Of a stretch of 64,000 nucleotides of DNA, positions 52,403 through 64,000 are shown one piece after another. The stretch is from Blastocystis sp. Blastoise. Its lineage: Eukaryota; Sar; Bigyra; Opalinata; Blastocystidae. The notes under the pieces were generated by a model. That model had not been told where the DNA came from. It was given only the letters and a program-made list of their open reading frames with translations, and made no database searches. The stretch covers positions 124,001-188,000 of the forward strand of contig JBBPEB010000014.1 of the NCBI GenBank assembly GCA_039096225.1, given 5' to 3'. A program made the translations under genes and the position numbers. How positions within the stretch are numbered: position 1 is the stretch's first letter; each line of letters begins with the position of its first letter.

Positions 52403-53367
52403 GTTTATGAATTCAGTTATTAAAATATATATAAAAGACTATAGAGTAATCTTTCTTCTTAGAAAAGTGGCATTATAGAATAGCAATCCTATTTGTAAAA
52501 ACACCACGACAGAATATCAAAATCCAAAAACCATTAATTTGTAACAAACAAATAAGGATCTTTTTAGAAATCAATTCCGACGTGAATTCTTGAATGACAT
52601 TTTTTTTAGAAACAACAAATAACCACGGAGATTACTCTGAAATCCTCTATAATTTTAATTATTTCTATCAATTTAGATATGACCAAAACAGCCAATGAAA
52701 AGCAACAACGAACATCATATACGCTTTTTTTTCTAAGCATGATCTTTATTTGTGTTTTTTTACCTTATTAAGCCTTATCAACTCATTTTTCAATCAAATT
52801 TTCATAAAAAATAATATATCATAGTTGACTCAATGATTTATCTCAAAATAAAATATACAAAAAAAACATTTTTTTCATTTTGTAATGGATACAAAAATAT
52901 CATGTAAATAGAAAGCAGATATAAACTGAAACTAAAAAAAATATTTTTTAGTAATTTTAAAATCAATTATACATAATAATAAAAAACATTTATTTTTTTC
53001 TAACTTTTTTAATAAATATATCTAAATTTCTTTTAAGAATTTCTTTTTATTTCACAATATATTCCTTGTTATTATTATTTTATTATTTATCTTCATTGTT
53101 ATTATTTATACAATGTCAATATCTATTCAGTGTTGAAGATCAAATTTAATTTATTTTACAAAAACAAATCTTTTAACAAAACAATATATATATTACAGAT
53201 ATATCTACAACGACTTAAACAAAGAAAAAAAAATTTGAAACTACACTACTAATTAAAAATAATATATATTTTTTATAATTGAAAAACAAGATAATATTTC
53301 TTATGATTATTTATAATATATATATATAAATAAATCAAGAGATACGAGTACTATTGAATAAATGTGT
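52403..53367. other. Intergenic DNA
   Basis: Sorting nexin promoter and tetraspanin 2 3' flank. No gene or RNA recognised. Confidence 0.5.
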
Positions 53368-53994
53368 TTACCATTGAGTTTCTCTCTTAGGACCCTTAGA
53401 ACAGATCATCTTACAACTTGAACAAATGATAATAAGAAGAATTAAGGCAGCAACAATAGCAGCAATACCTACCCAAAGGGAACTAGTTTCAACAGCACCA
53501 GTAAAAAGAGTCTTACAATCAGGGAAAGTACTTTGAGCAGATTCACAAGGATACTTTTCACCAAAACCACAACATTCAAAAGTAGTTTGAACTTGTTCCC
53601 ATTCAGTAGTATTAACAATATTAGCAAAAGCTTTATCTATTTCAGCCCAAAAACTTTCAGAAGAGTCAGCATTACCAACAACAAAGTATAAGATGAAAGC
53701 AACAATAGCAATAGCAAGGAATACAATAAACATAACTAAAGCTAAGAATGAATAAACATAAAGCCAACAACCACCAGCAGCAGCACAAAGACCAAGAATA
53801 CTAATTACAGCAACAACGGCACCACTTATAATAAATATATTAAGGTAGGGCTTGACAAAAGTTTCAATTTCTTGAACAGGGAAAGAACCTTGAATGTTGA
53901 TGTATACAGAAACACCGACAATAAGTAAACCAATGATTAATAATAAAACATTACAAGTAATTAAACAACATCTAGCGTTTTTATCCGTAGCCAT
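53368..53994 (-). CDS. Tetraspanin 2
   Basis: 208 residues, single exon, TAA stop. RCCLITCNVLLLIIGLLIVG (TM1), TM2 and TM3 (AAGGCWLYVYSFLALVMFIV), then a large loop with FECCGFG, YPCES and FPDCK cysteines, and TM4 leading to a Cys-containing tail (SSCKMICSKGPKRETQW). It is the closest relative in the window of tetraspanin 1 at 28639-29292. Both lack introns while most neighbours have many, and both share the GCWLY and C-terminal Trp features, so one probably arose by duplication (possibly retroposition) of the other or of a common intronless parent. Confidence 0.95.
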   Translation of the reverse strand: MATDKNARCCLITCNVLLLIIGLLIVGVSVYINIQGSFPVQEIETFVKPYLNIFIISGAVVAVISILGLCAAAGGCWLYVYSFLALVMFIVFLAIAIVAFILYFVVGNADSSESFWAEIDKAFANIVNTTEWEQVQTTFECCGFGEKYPCESAQSTFPDCKTLFTGAVETSSLWVGIAAIVAALILLIIICSSCKMICSKGPKRETQW

Positions 53995-55373
53995 GTTAAT
54001 TTATCAAAAAGCAATTAAAAATTAAATATAAAAAATTATGTCTTTTATCTCTTGAATAATTAGACTGTATACATTCTGTTTTTTGTCTTCATTTTCGAAA
54101 AGGAGAGTTTTAAAGAGGATTCACAAAAAAAATCATGACCATATGAAGCCATTTGCTATATTCTGTAGTGTTTTTGTTGAAGAAAAACACCAATTAATCA
54201 CGAGAAATTTTGTTCTTATTCCATAATTCTTCTCATTTCGGAAACGTCGGTTTTCTGGAAGAAATAACAAAAAAAAAAAACTATTTCTTGTTACTTTAGT
54301 TTTTTCTTAGATTACCATATTTTCCTTTCAATTTATAATAATATCTATGAATTCAGTTTATCAACAACTAACTGATACTTATGGGAAAATCATATCTAAA
54401 ATTTCACACATTTTCTTAGAAACCACGTTTTCAATACTTTTATTTTATTTAATTATTTCTAAACAATGATAAGGACAAGTAGTTAATTATTGAAATTATA
54501 TTAATATCTTTAAAATTACAATTGCATGGTATTCACCTTGTTCCAATGTTCTTATTTTGATTGTAATATACATGAAAGATCTCAACTCATATTGTTTTAT
54601 TAGAAAAAAAAATATTTATTTGTCTCATTTTGTAAATGATTGAAAACTCTCTTCAATTACCTTAATTCTTTTTGATTTCCATCTTTAGCTTTATGTATAT
54701 TAAAATTAGATTCAGTATTATGAAGTCTTTTATGAAAAGATATATAAATTAAAGATCTATCTAATTATTTTGAAAAAGAATTCTACTTTAATCAGAAGAT
54801 TCTATAAATCAATTGAAAATATATATTTACAAGCTACTAAATTTGTGGCATACTCATTATTAACATCATTTTTGATTTGACTTATTATAATAATGTTATT
54901 ATAAATAGGTAAGAAGTATTAGAAATAGGAGAAAATAAGGTGTTAGCTTGAAATCACAATAATAATAATAATAAAGAGAAATGAAAAAATGAAAATAATT
55001 GTAAAAGTTTGCTTTCATATACCGATCAAAGACTCATAAAAATTTTGATTAGTTGATATATGTAAAACTTAAAAATAATGCACAAAAAAACTCAGTGATT
55101 ATATAATTATTAATCATGTTAATAATCAGCATCATTCACAGTATTTTATCCTCTTTTATATAAACATATGCTAATAAAAACTAAATAATGGCTTTATATA
55201 GGATAATAAGAATGAATTAAGAAATGAGATGAAAAAAGAGAAATGGAGAATTCAATTACATTTTCCCTAGGTTTTTTTAAAAAATTCCCTATAACAATCA
55301 TTTCCATTCATGCATTCTTTTTTTCGATAGAAACCATACACAATTTTGATTGCTTCTGTATTAACTCACCATT
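53995..55373. promoter_or_regulatory. Divergent promoter region, tetraspanin 2 and TIM21
   Basis: 1.4 kb of AT-rich DNA without a gene. I see no RNA or repeat. Confidence 0.45.
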
Positions 55374-56944
55374 ATGTTCACTGCATTTAGAGGCATTCGT
55401 TCAAGCATTCTTCCATTAAAGCGAATTCAACCTTCTGCTCGTTTTTTTATGGTAGCTAAAAATGGGAATGTTGTAAATAATTTACCTAAGAATCTTTTCG
55501 CTTCTTCTAAACTTGCTACTAAGAAGATGAATCTTCCTTTCGTATCCAACAATTTTAAACGTTTATTCTCTGAAGCTGCTGAGGAAGCTACTCAAGAAGC
55601 TGCTAGATCCAATGTACCTATGGTTGTTAGTGTAGTGAGAAGTATATATCTATTATAAATTCTTGTTGATTTCTATTTAAACGTTTTTATTAATTAAGAA
55701 AAGACTAATTCTTTATTTGAATAATGTATCTTATAATATATACTAAATGGTTTATTATTCTATAGCTACAAAGAAAGCTACAAAGAGTGTATTATGGTTA
55801 GGTTTAACTGTAGTTATTTGCTCCTGTGCTTATTTAATTGGTGTTTATTTATGGCCTTCTCCCATCAGTCCTCAAAGAATCTTCAATGATGCTTTCTCTG
55901 TAGTCAGAGAAAATGAAAAGGTATATTATTATTGTGTTTATATTTTTATATTGTTATTTATATTAAATGTGTTTTTTTTGTATATAATCACTGTTATACT
56001 TGATGTTTATTTATTTATTATATATATATGTTTCTTCTTATTTCTATTATATATATATATAGATTAATCAGATGTTAGGAGGTAATTTGAAGGCTTATGG
56101 TATAGAGATGGATTCTAAAGTAGAAGGTCGTCGTAATATGATTGATAGTATCTCCTTTGTAGGGGATGATGGAGTACCTAGATGCAGGTATATATATACT
56201 ATACTATTTATATACTATACTATACTATTTATATACTGTTATATATACTATTTATATACTATACTATATAATATATTATACTATACTATACTATTTATAT
56301 ACTATACTATAGAATTGTATTTAATGTTGAAGGTCGTAATGGTAAGGGTATCGTGTATGCTGAAAAGTCAAAGGAAATGGCCAAGGGTAGAATATATATA
56401 TATATATATATATATATATCATTATTTATTTTGATCAATCTCTATATATATATCTATATATATTATTATTAATATATTTATTTCTATACTTGATCTCTCT
56501 TTAGGACAATTTTATTATTTGGTATTCGTTCAACCTACAACAAACAGAGTTTTAGGTATTGTAGATAACCGTGAATATATTGAGAAAACCAAGTTACAAG
56601 AACAAGTCGTCAAACAATTAAAAGAACATAGAGCTTATATGTATGGTCATAGAGGATATAAAGTTACTTTTGATCAATTAAATGAATTCGGAGATCATGC
56701 CGGAGAAATTAACTTGATTGATTGTGCTCAGAAGGAACAACTTTGTGCTCAACTTCAAATTCAAATGGTACCCACTTGGATTATTGATGGAGTCAAATAT
56801 AGAGGTCTGATTCACTTGGAGGATTTTGATGCTGTTATTCACCCTCCTGCCGTCGTTCCTGGTCCCTTCGATCAAATCAAAGAATACTGGCAGAAACTTA
56901 GAGGCAAGTCACTTAAAGTAGACAATAAAAAAGAAACTAATTAA
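55374..56944 (+). CDS. TIM21: TIM21, mitochondrial inner-membrane import subunit, with thioredoxin-like extension
   Basis: Tim21 links the TOM and TIM23 translocases and respiratory complexes. Five exons. Exon 1 has a strong targeting peptide (MFTAFRGIRSSILPLKRIQP). Then comes one TM (SVLWLGLTVVICSCAYLIGV) and the conserved IMS domain: PQRIFNDAFSVVRENEK, LGGNLKAYGIE, GRRNMIDSISFVGDDG, IVFNVEGRNGKGIVYAEK and FYYLVFVQPTTNRVLGIVDN. These match Tim21 throughout. The last ~110 residues are extra: a helix, then LIDCAQKEQLCAQLQIQMVP and TWIIDGVKYRGLIHLEDF. This has the VPTW strand, cis-Pro and final helix of a thioredoxin fold as in the VKOR-fused domain, but no CxxC active site (Cys are six apart). 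Ends TAA. Confidence 0.92.
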
Positions 56945-57552
56945 GGATATTATATATATATGTAATAATATATTCTAAATATAAATTCCTTTATTCTTTT
57001 TTATAATGCTCTCACTTTATTATTTGCTGTTTCTATTAGTATTAGATTCTTTACTATATATATATTTATCTTTTACTTTCTTTTTATATTATCTAGTTTA
57101 TAATCATAAACATCTTATTATTCTTCTAAAGTATGATAAGTTTCTATTACTATTTATTATAATTTATATATATTTATTTTTTATTTTGGTATATAATGAC
57201 TTTTTTGTTCATATCTCTTTTTTCTTTGTTAGTTATCTATATATAACTATATAAATATGCTTTGGGTGTGTCTTGTATCTTGATTTTATATATATTTAAA
57301 TTAAGATATGCATTATTTGGGATTACTATTCAATTTAGATTCTCTTTATTTATTTAGTTTTTTCTAAAAATTAAAGCATTTTTTAGATCTTTTAAGAGAT
57401 GTTAATTTAATGAACTCTTTGCATTATATATAATATATTATTTATACATTGTAATTTAGACACAATTTTTACTAAAATTAAAGCCATTAAAAAATGAAAA
57501 AAGAAGAAAAGTAGAAAAAATGAATATAAAAATAAATAAAAAAAACAGATTA
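56945..57552. other. Convergent 3' intergenic region
   Basis: Between the TIM21 and GAA1-like stop codons. Only T-rich chance frames. Confidence 0.5.
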
Positions 57553-58123
57553 TTAATCTTGTTTTTGTTTTGTAGTAGATTCAGAATTGTTCTCTTTCGG
57601 TTGATAATCATCAATATAATGAAGAGCCACATGAATAGGGAGAATAAGGAAATATATATATTCAAAAATATAGAATGAATGAGAGCTAGAATCCAATAAT
57701 AAATACACATATGAATCAGCAAAGGAAGGATAGAATGTAAATAAAGGAAGACTAGCTAGTTGGAGGCAGAAAAGAAGGAGAAGACACATTCTGTAACTAT
57801 ATAATAATAATGATATATATAATAATAACAATAATAATAATGATATATATATAATAATAATAATAATAACTATAATAATAATAATATATATACGTTTGAT
57901 TATTTGTGTAAAGAAGTGAGAAGATAGTGATGAACAGGAAAAGAGGGATAAAGAAAAGTGTGTATATATGTGTTAAAGAGAGATAAATCGATGCTACTAG
58001 GAATGTAAATAATGTACATTTTAAGAAACTCAGTTGGACAGTTTCTTTAGAATAGCCGAAATTCTCTATAATGGAAGGGATATAGAGTTGGCGAGTAATA
58101 TACCAGAAGAGATAACCTATAGA

Positions 58124-58217
<94 letters not shown>

Positions 58218-60163
58218 GGAAGATAGGACATAAAGAGAAGTGCTACTGAGGATAAAACGTCATTTAAATATAATTCAATCAAACATCTATAGAGTAAATA
58301 AATAATAAGGAAAATAATATAAATATATTAGACTATATATATGTACTTAAGAATAGTATAGCATGTGACTGCAAATAGAATGGCGGGAAGATACATATAA
58401 ATGGCGGGAAGAAGAGATACTTGATTTAGAGGCTATAGAGATAGTTTTATATACAGAATAAAAGTATTATAAATACATGGATGAATAGGAGAAGAGAGAG
58501 AGCAACAAGGATACAACAAGTAGGAAGAGAGAAGTCTGCAGATGTTATATATTGAGAGGGAGAAAGAAGGAAGTAGGAAGTTGAAGAATGATGAAGACGT
58601 TCGTGAAGATGAGAAACTGTGAGAAGAATCTATATATTATATTATATTATTATATTATCATGAATAAATAAATACAAAATAAAATTGTAAAAAAAAAAAT
58701 AAATAAAAATAAAATTATAAAAATAATAAATGAAAAAAGTCCAAGATACCTGTTGATAGTTATCAAGAAGCGTTTTTGTTTGGTCATGTGCGTTAACAAT
58801 ATCATGTACACTATTGACATGTGCATGAGGGATTAAAGTAACTGCAGGTATGTGTTGTTCGAGGAACGAAGTATGAATAGAAACATCTTGATAGAAAACA
58901 TGCATAAAATGAGTATCCAGAAAGTCAGAAAGAGAATTAAATAAAATAGAAGGCATGTATGAACGAAGCAAAGTATAGACACTACTTTCTCTATATGTAT
59001 TACATGTTATATATATGTATATTTAATAAATATACCTAGACACAGAAGTAATTCTCAGATATTTTTCAAGGACACTAATAATATCCATATGAGTATCGAA
59101 TCCATTATCCCCGCGGGAAAGAAGAGTGAATCCATCTAAGGTTGAAAATGTATATAAAGATCCAAAAGTATAAAGAGAAAAGACAGGATTAGAAACAGAA
59201 GATAAAGAAGTTTGAATCCATTTCTATATATATGATAATAATATATAATTGATATTTATAAATATGAATTTATTATTATATATATATATATATATATATA
59301 TAAAGAAATATTTATGGATATAATATAATTAGAATCTACAATTGATATATATAAATAACTTCTAAAATATATATGTATATATACATCTAGTCCCTTCATT
59401 CGTTGTTCTTCTTCATCATAAATTTCAACTAAGAGGGTAATCTTCATACCACTACGATTGACTATATCCCCGTGGAAAAGAGAGGCAAATAAGACGGTCA
59501 TATCGGGGAGAGACGAAGGGCATTGTAAAGTATTTGAAGAAATTGACGTAGATATAATAATGGAAGACTATATATAGAGTAATAGGAATAATAGATAATA
59601 AATAAGTGCTATATATTATAGAATCTAATAATAATATAAAAAATACTACAATTAATAATAATAATAATATTAATAATAATATTATAAATTACATATATAT
59701 ATTTCAATATACTTGAGCATCTCCTTCTTTTATTGGTTCCAATGTATATTCTAAAACGGTTAAATTCTTATAATGAATACGCTCTTGATCCAATAATACA
59801 ATAGTTTCTGTATATTCTTTCATTGGACCGAAATCGTTTTGAAATTGATCTTTTATTGCATAAGAAATGGTGTCTATACTTTTATCACCAAGACGACATA
59901 AAGAATTATGAAAATCAAATGCGTATTGAATCTAAAGAAATAATGATTAATAAAGCCATAAAAATAATATTATGGAACTATATAAATACGTCATCTTCGG
60001 TAACAGAAGAAGATATACTGTCAGGGAGGTTTTGTTCAGAGATATGTCCAATTGCTTTAGGTTTAGAGACTATAACGCTATTATAAAGTATTAAGAATAT
60101 ATCATACAACTTGTTATTGATATATAGGGACAAATAAAGAATGAAACACATCCTAAAATGCAC
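57553..60163 (-). CDS. GAA1: GPI transamidase subunit GAA1-like
   Basis: GAA1/GPAA1 is the ER multi-pass subunit of GPI transamidase with an inactive M28-peptidase-like lumenal domain. Start at 60163: an N-terminal hydrophobic anchor (MHFRMCFILYLSLYINNKLY). Lumenal exons contain IQYAFDFHNSLCRLGDKSID, DMTVLFASLFHGDIVNRSGM and LLRSYMPSILFNSLSDFLDT, and then FLEQHIPAVTLIPHAHV. A GAA1-type block LHERLHHSSTSYFLLSPSQY follows, resembling the family's L-E-R-L-H-Q-S-F-x-x-Y-x-L. At least five hydrophobic segments complete the protein, ending KQKQD and TAA. About nine exons. The intron at 58121-58217 is a long (TA)n. Identification rests on the LERLH-like block and topology; the lumenal domain is shorter than usual. 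Confidence 0.65.
58124..58215. repeat. Long (TA)n intron core in the GAA1-like gene
   Basis: Uninterrupted TA dinucleotides over about 90 bp, the longest in the window. Confidence 0.95.
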
Positions 60164-60719
60164 AAAACAAGTCTATACTGTTGATTCTAAAAGAAATGAG
60201 AAAATACGATAAAGGCTTAAGAATTCTGTCAAACATAAGTAGTAGATCAATTAAATTTATTAATTATTTTTGACTATTTTGAATAGAACAAAAAAAATGA
60301 AAGAATCTTCACAGGACCAACTAGAAACTTTTGTATTTTGTTTAGAGATTCTGTGGCTGAATAGATCTGAAAAATGCTGACAAAACGAAACATTTCATTT
60401 TTAATAGTGATTTTGAAGAAAAAACCGCGATTTTGTAAACTGAAGAAGAATCTTGACAAGATAATGATTTATTGTAGTATATTCTTTAGAATGTTTATTA
60501 TATTGATGCGATCTAATAATATTTGGAAGGATTATAAGAGATATAAATTGATGGCAATATAGTTGATATGAATTTAAGAGAATAAAAGTTCAATTACCGT
60601 AAATTATGAACAAAACAACAGATATATTCACTACACAACACTAAAAGATATATAAAAAGACATATTTACTTCACAATATAAAAAATAACCCTATTAAGAA
60701 AGTTGAATTGAAAAAAGTA
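60164..60719. other. Intergenic DNA
   Basis: Promoter side of the GAA1-like gene. The 62-codon frames on both strands look like chance. Confidence 0.5.
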
Positions 60720-61548
60720 TTAAACACGTATGGTTTTGCTAGTTTCATCAACATGAGTATGCTTGTTTTGTTCTAAATTTACATAGGTGAGAGAATCTTT
60801 TCTGATTTTTCCTTTTACATTAACAGAACTGTTTCTTCTCTCAGGAGCTTTTTTTGTTTTATTCGTTTTTATATGAACAATTTTCGTGAGCACAAGCATA
60901 ACAATGACAGATAATAATAACTATAAAAAATATATAGAATAAACAAAATTATATAAGGATAAAGAAAAGAAACATATTTTCATTTCATATATATATACTA
61001 CACATGAAACAATGAGAAAGGCAACACCCGTATAAAACAATCCTACATTCTTTTGAGATACTTGGACATTTGAATTATCAAAACAACTATTGAAATAATA
61101 ATAAATATGATAAAAATAATAACATTAATGAATATAATAATAATAAATATGATAAATATAATAAACATAATAATATACTTTTCTTGAAAGGGTTGCTCGT
61201 TACATCCCTTTGTCAATCCACTAGCAGCACTATATGGATCGTATTCGTGACGTAACTATATATATATATATATTGAATAAAATATTGAAATGAATAAAAC
61301 AAGTAAGAGAGCATATAATGAATAGAAAAATAGAATAATAGATGAATAAATATAAAGATAAAAAAAAAGAAACAAATAAACATACACTGAAGGATACACT
61401 AGAGACAGGAGTGTTTGTATATATAAAAGGAGACCAAGTACCATTATTATAGAGACAACCAGCATCAGGACGTATATAAACACGTTGCTCGGGATTTAAT
61501 GAAGCACTAGAAGAAACAGACAAATAAATATATAATATATAATATATA

Positions 61549-61584
<36 letters not shown>

Positions 61585-62298
61585 CTCAGCATAATCAATA
61601 ATAAAGTTATTTTGATCATTCTTTCGAATACGATAACAAACAGACGTTAAATAAGATGTGACAGTACAACTATTATTCTCCCATTTTCCATTTATCTTCG
61701 TACATTCCTCAGTACAAGAACTATAAGAATAATAAAATAATGCTACTATTATATATAGGCAAAAAGAAAGAAAAAAGATTAATAAAAACAAATAACACAA
61801 TAGAATAGTTAAGATATATTATTACCTTTCACTAAAACAGTGAAGAGAATCTGCAGAGAGAATTGATATTTTCGTCATGGGTAAAACATAATTCAACAAA
61901 ATGTCACCGTTAGGATTGACAAGAGATACTTGAGATTCACCTGATACAACAATAGGAGGAAGAGTCAAGTGATCGTTCTTCACAGGTATACAACCTATAG
62001 AAGGATCATTTTCATGTTGACAAGAATCACGAACTGGCCAATATAATCCATATTCAGTATTACTATGTTGGAATGTAAATGAAGTCTCTTGAATATTTAA
62101 TTGAAAGTTAGATTCTTTCATTAAAGGATAACCAATAGAATTCCAAAGTATCGCGATTTCGTTATATTTTGTGATGACTTCAGAACGACTGTTTAATGTG
62201 ACTACAACACTCGACGAGTAGCTAAGTAAAAAGATAGACACACCCAAACAAATCACTATCAATGGAGTACCTACGATCATAACAATGGAGAAAAGCAT
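60720..62298 (-). CDS. Two-TM protein with Cys-rich ectodomain, unknown
   Basis: I do not recognise the family. The start at 62298 gives TM1 (FSIVMIVGTPLIVICLGVSI) and an extracytosolic region of about 270 residues with at least ten Cys. Recognisable stretches are LYWPVRDSCQHENDPSIGCI, SCTEECTKINGKWENNSCTV, CYRIRKN and IRPDAGCLYNNGTWSP. TM2 (VGLFYTGVAFLIVSC and on) is split by an intron, and a basic cytosolic tail runs KTNKTKKAPERRNSSVNVKG to TSKTIRV and TAA. About six exons join by GT-AG. N-glycosylation sequons (NNS, NGT) fit a lumenal or surface ectodomain. Both termini face the cytosol. It could be a transporter accessory or surface protein; no function is claimed. Confidence 0.65.
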
Positions 62299-63743
62299 TT
62301 TTAAAGGTTCTTCGGCAATTTGAATAACAAATAATTTATGTAGAACATATGAATATCTTTATCCTTACACGAAAACAAACACTGACTCTTTGTGCGACAG
62401 TTACATATTGCTGTTATTTTACTGATGTTTTCTCCTTTTTCTCCATCATTTCGTCATGAAAAGAATTAGATTATTCATGGAATATCGTATTATCTTCGTA
62501 GATATTCCATCTTTGTCTCCAAAAAGATTATTCTATACATTGGTGTTTCATCAGGAAAAAGCCATTTTTTCGTTTTATTTCAATATCTTTCATAATAGCT
62601 ATCTTATTGATATTGAAATATATTCAATACTAGATAGATGAGTAACTACTTTTATCCATTGAAGACCAAGTCTGTTAATATATTTTTTGAAACGAGTTTT
62701 GAACTCATTGTTGTATATGTTAACTTAATATTTGTTTTCATATAACCAATATGCACACAGAATATTGACAGACAGTCAGTATATTTGCTGAAAGAATGTA
62801 ATATCGTATTTCTCTATTTTTTTTTGATTAAATACGCAATGATCAATATATAACTTTATTCATTCTTGATAGGTGAAATATGTCTTTCACAATAATCAAA
62901 TATTCTAAACATAAAAAATAACCATTCAAATACAGTTTTCCAAGTTTTTGTGACACTTTCCATCTAAGTCTAACAATTATTAGTAGTCTGTGATAGTCAG
63001 TCCAGTCACACACCTTAATAGAGATCTTATAAATAAGTGATACAAAATAAGTCTAATACCATAATAACTCAATGATATTATGGAAAAAGTTATTCAAATA
63101 TGATATTCACGATAGAACATACCCAATGTGTTTCATTAATACATGCACATAATATAAGGCACTCAATTTCATATATAGAAGCATTTTCTTAGCAATTAAT
63201 TGTTTCACATAGAAACTAAGATATAAACGGAAATAAACATAATATAAAGACAACCTCATTCCACACTACTCAAGCACACCTAAAGATCATCTTATTTATG
63301 TTAATCGAGAACTGACTTATCAATCAGTTATACACAAAATCTATTTTAGAATATTTCATCTATATAATATAGCATCAGAAAGCCTAATTTCATTTTTTAA
63401 ATAAAATAAACAGAGTGATGGATTATTAACAATGCTAAAAGGTGATTTCACTTATGTTTTGAATGAAGAAATACATTGAGAAGATGTTGAAATTACATCA
63501 TATACTAAAACAAAGTTAGAACCCGTAAATACTATTAAAAACTTGTTCTTTTTTAGTTGAGTTTTAGGAACAGTTTCTTTTTGGAAATGAGTTTTTTTCA
63601 GGAAAACGAGGAGTGATTGGTTATGTTATTTTATGATTTTTATAATGTGTTTTGGTTTTGATCAATCACTATCGAAATTATATACAGTTCAGTTTTATTT
63701 CTTCTTGTTTCTCAATAATACTTTTGTTCTTTAAATACATATC
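62299..63743. promoter_or_regulatory. Divergent promoter region
   Basis: 1.4 kb between the two-TM gene and the C2 gene. A 61-codon frame at 62456-62641 is unconvincing. Nothing else recognised. Confidence 0.4.
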
Positions 63744-64000
63744 ATGAAGCGAGAAAATCTATTAATTATAAGTGCGACATATGGAAGAGGTTTTGAAAAC
63801 GGTTCCTATAATTTTGAAGTTAAATATGGAAAACATATTTGGGAATCATCTTTCTCTAATATATCGAGTAATCCAATTTTTAATTGTGGTACTGCTTTTG
63901 CATTAGGTCCTGAAAGTAAAATATTTGATAATCAATTATTTATAAAGGTCTATAAGAAAAAGACTGTTGGAGGAAGGTATTTTAATTATTGATAATGCTT
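63744..64000 (+). CDS. C2-domain protein, first exon only (runs off the window)
   Basis: The exon 63744-63976 encodes MKRENLLIISATYGRGFENG then YNFEVKYGKHIWESSFSNIS, SNPIFNCGTAFALG and QLFIKVYKKKTVGGR. This has the strand pattern of a C2 domain: an L-x-I-x-I-x-A-x-x-L-like start, Y-x-x-V-x-x-G, N-P-x-F-N, and L-x-I-x-V-y-d-k. Several of the usual calcium-binding Asp are missing, so binding may not be calcium-dependent. A GTATTTTAATTATTG donor at 63977 starts the first intron, and the rest lies outside the window. Confidence 0.72.

Noticed and set aside
62456-62641. 61-codon plus-strand ORF
   Set aside because: Short, no motif, in a divergent promoter region.

Overview
The window is nuclear DNA of a very AT-rich eukaryote, almost certainly a protist. 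The evidence is spliceosomal introns, a eukaryotic tRNA-Gln(UUG), RNA polymerase, replication, GPI-anchor, mitochondrial-import and endosomal genes, long polyasparagine runs coded by (AAT)n, and a standard genetic code. Nearly every intron has the form GTATAT...TATATAG and many are little more than (TA)n or (TTA)n microsatellite. All the well-modelled genes end in TAA. A gene for RquA (rhodoquinone biosynthesis), patchily spread among eukaryotes living in low oxygen, suggests an anaerobic or microaerophilic lineage. I cannot name the species.

Layout. 1-7.5 kb: membrane and secretory proteins on the minus strand, namely two tandem paralogues of an unrecognised ectodomain protein (989-2598 and 5601-7532), a tetraspanin fragment and a multi-pass protein. 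7.7-14.9 kb: a 7,163-bp DNA transposon. It has 93-bp terminal inverted repeats (90 of 93 positions match) and an exact 9-bp direct repeat outside both ends, the pattern of Mutator-like elements. No transposase is visible. Inside are 2.2 kb of nearly pure A/T satellite, a 73-nt tRNA-shaped fold and a row of exon-like pieces that may be a captured gene. 15.1-16.6 kb: rquA, just outside the transposon. Two of its introns do not fit GT-AG.

17.5-26.7 kb: genome-maintenance and core nuclear genes (PSF3/GINS, REX4 exonuclease, RPB10, RPA3, MLH1, RBX RING protein); RPA3 and MLH1 share a 168-bp divergent promoter. 27.6 kb: tRNA-Gln. 28.6-33.3 kb: a tetraspanin, an ER thioredoxin-fold protein with an ERp29-like domain and a C-terminal SDEL, and a Cys-rich zinc-binding-like protein. 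33.8-48.6 kb: one giant gene, about 24 small exons coding TOG/HEAT repeats followed by a single 8.7-kb exon of low-complexity sequence, probably an XMAP215/CKAP5-type microtubule regulator. 49-64 kb: a VMA22-like V-ATPase assembly factor, a sorting nexin with EH, PX and BAR regions and a histone-H1-like tail, a second tetraspanin, TIM21 with a thioredoxin-like extension, a GAA1-like GPI transamidase subunit, an unknown two-TM Cys-rich protein, and the first exon of a C2-domain gene that runs off the end.

The genes are independent transcription units, not operons. Most gene models are my own splicing by eye, so exon edges may be off by a few bases, but the reading frames join consistently.
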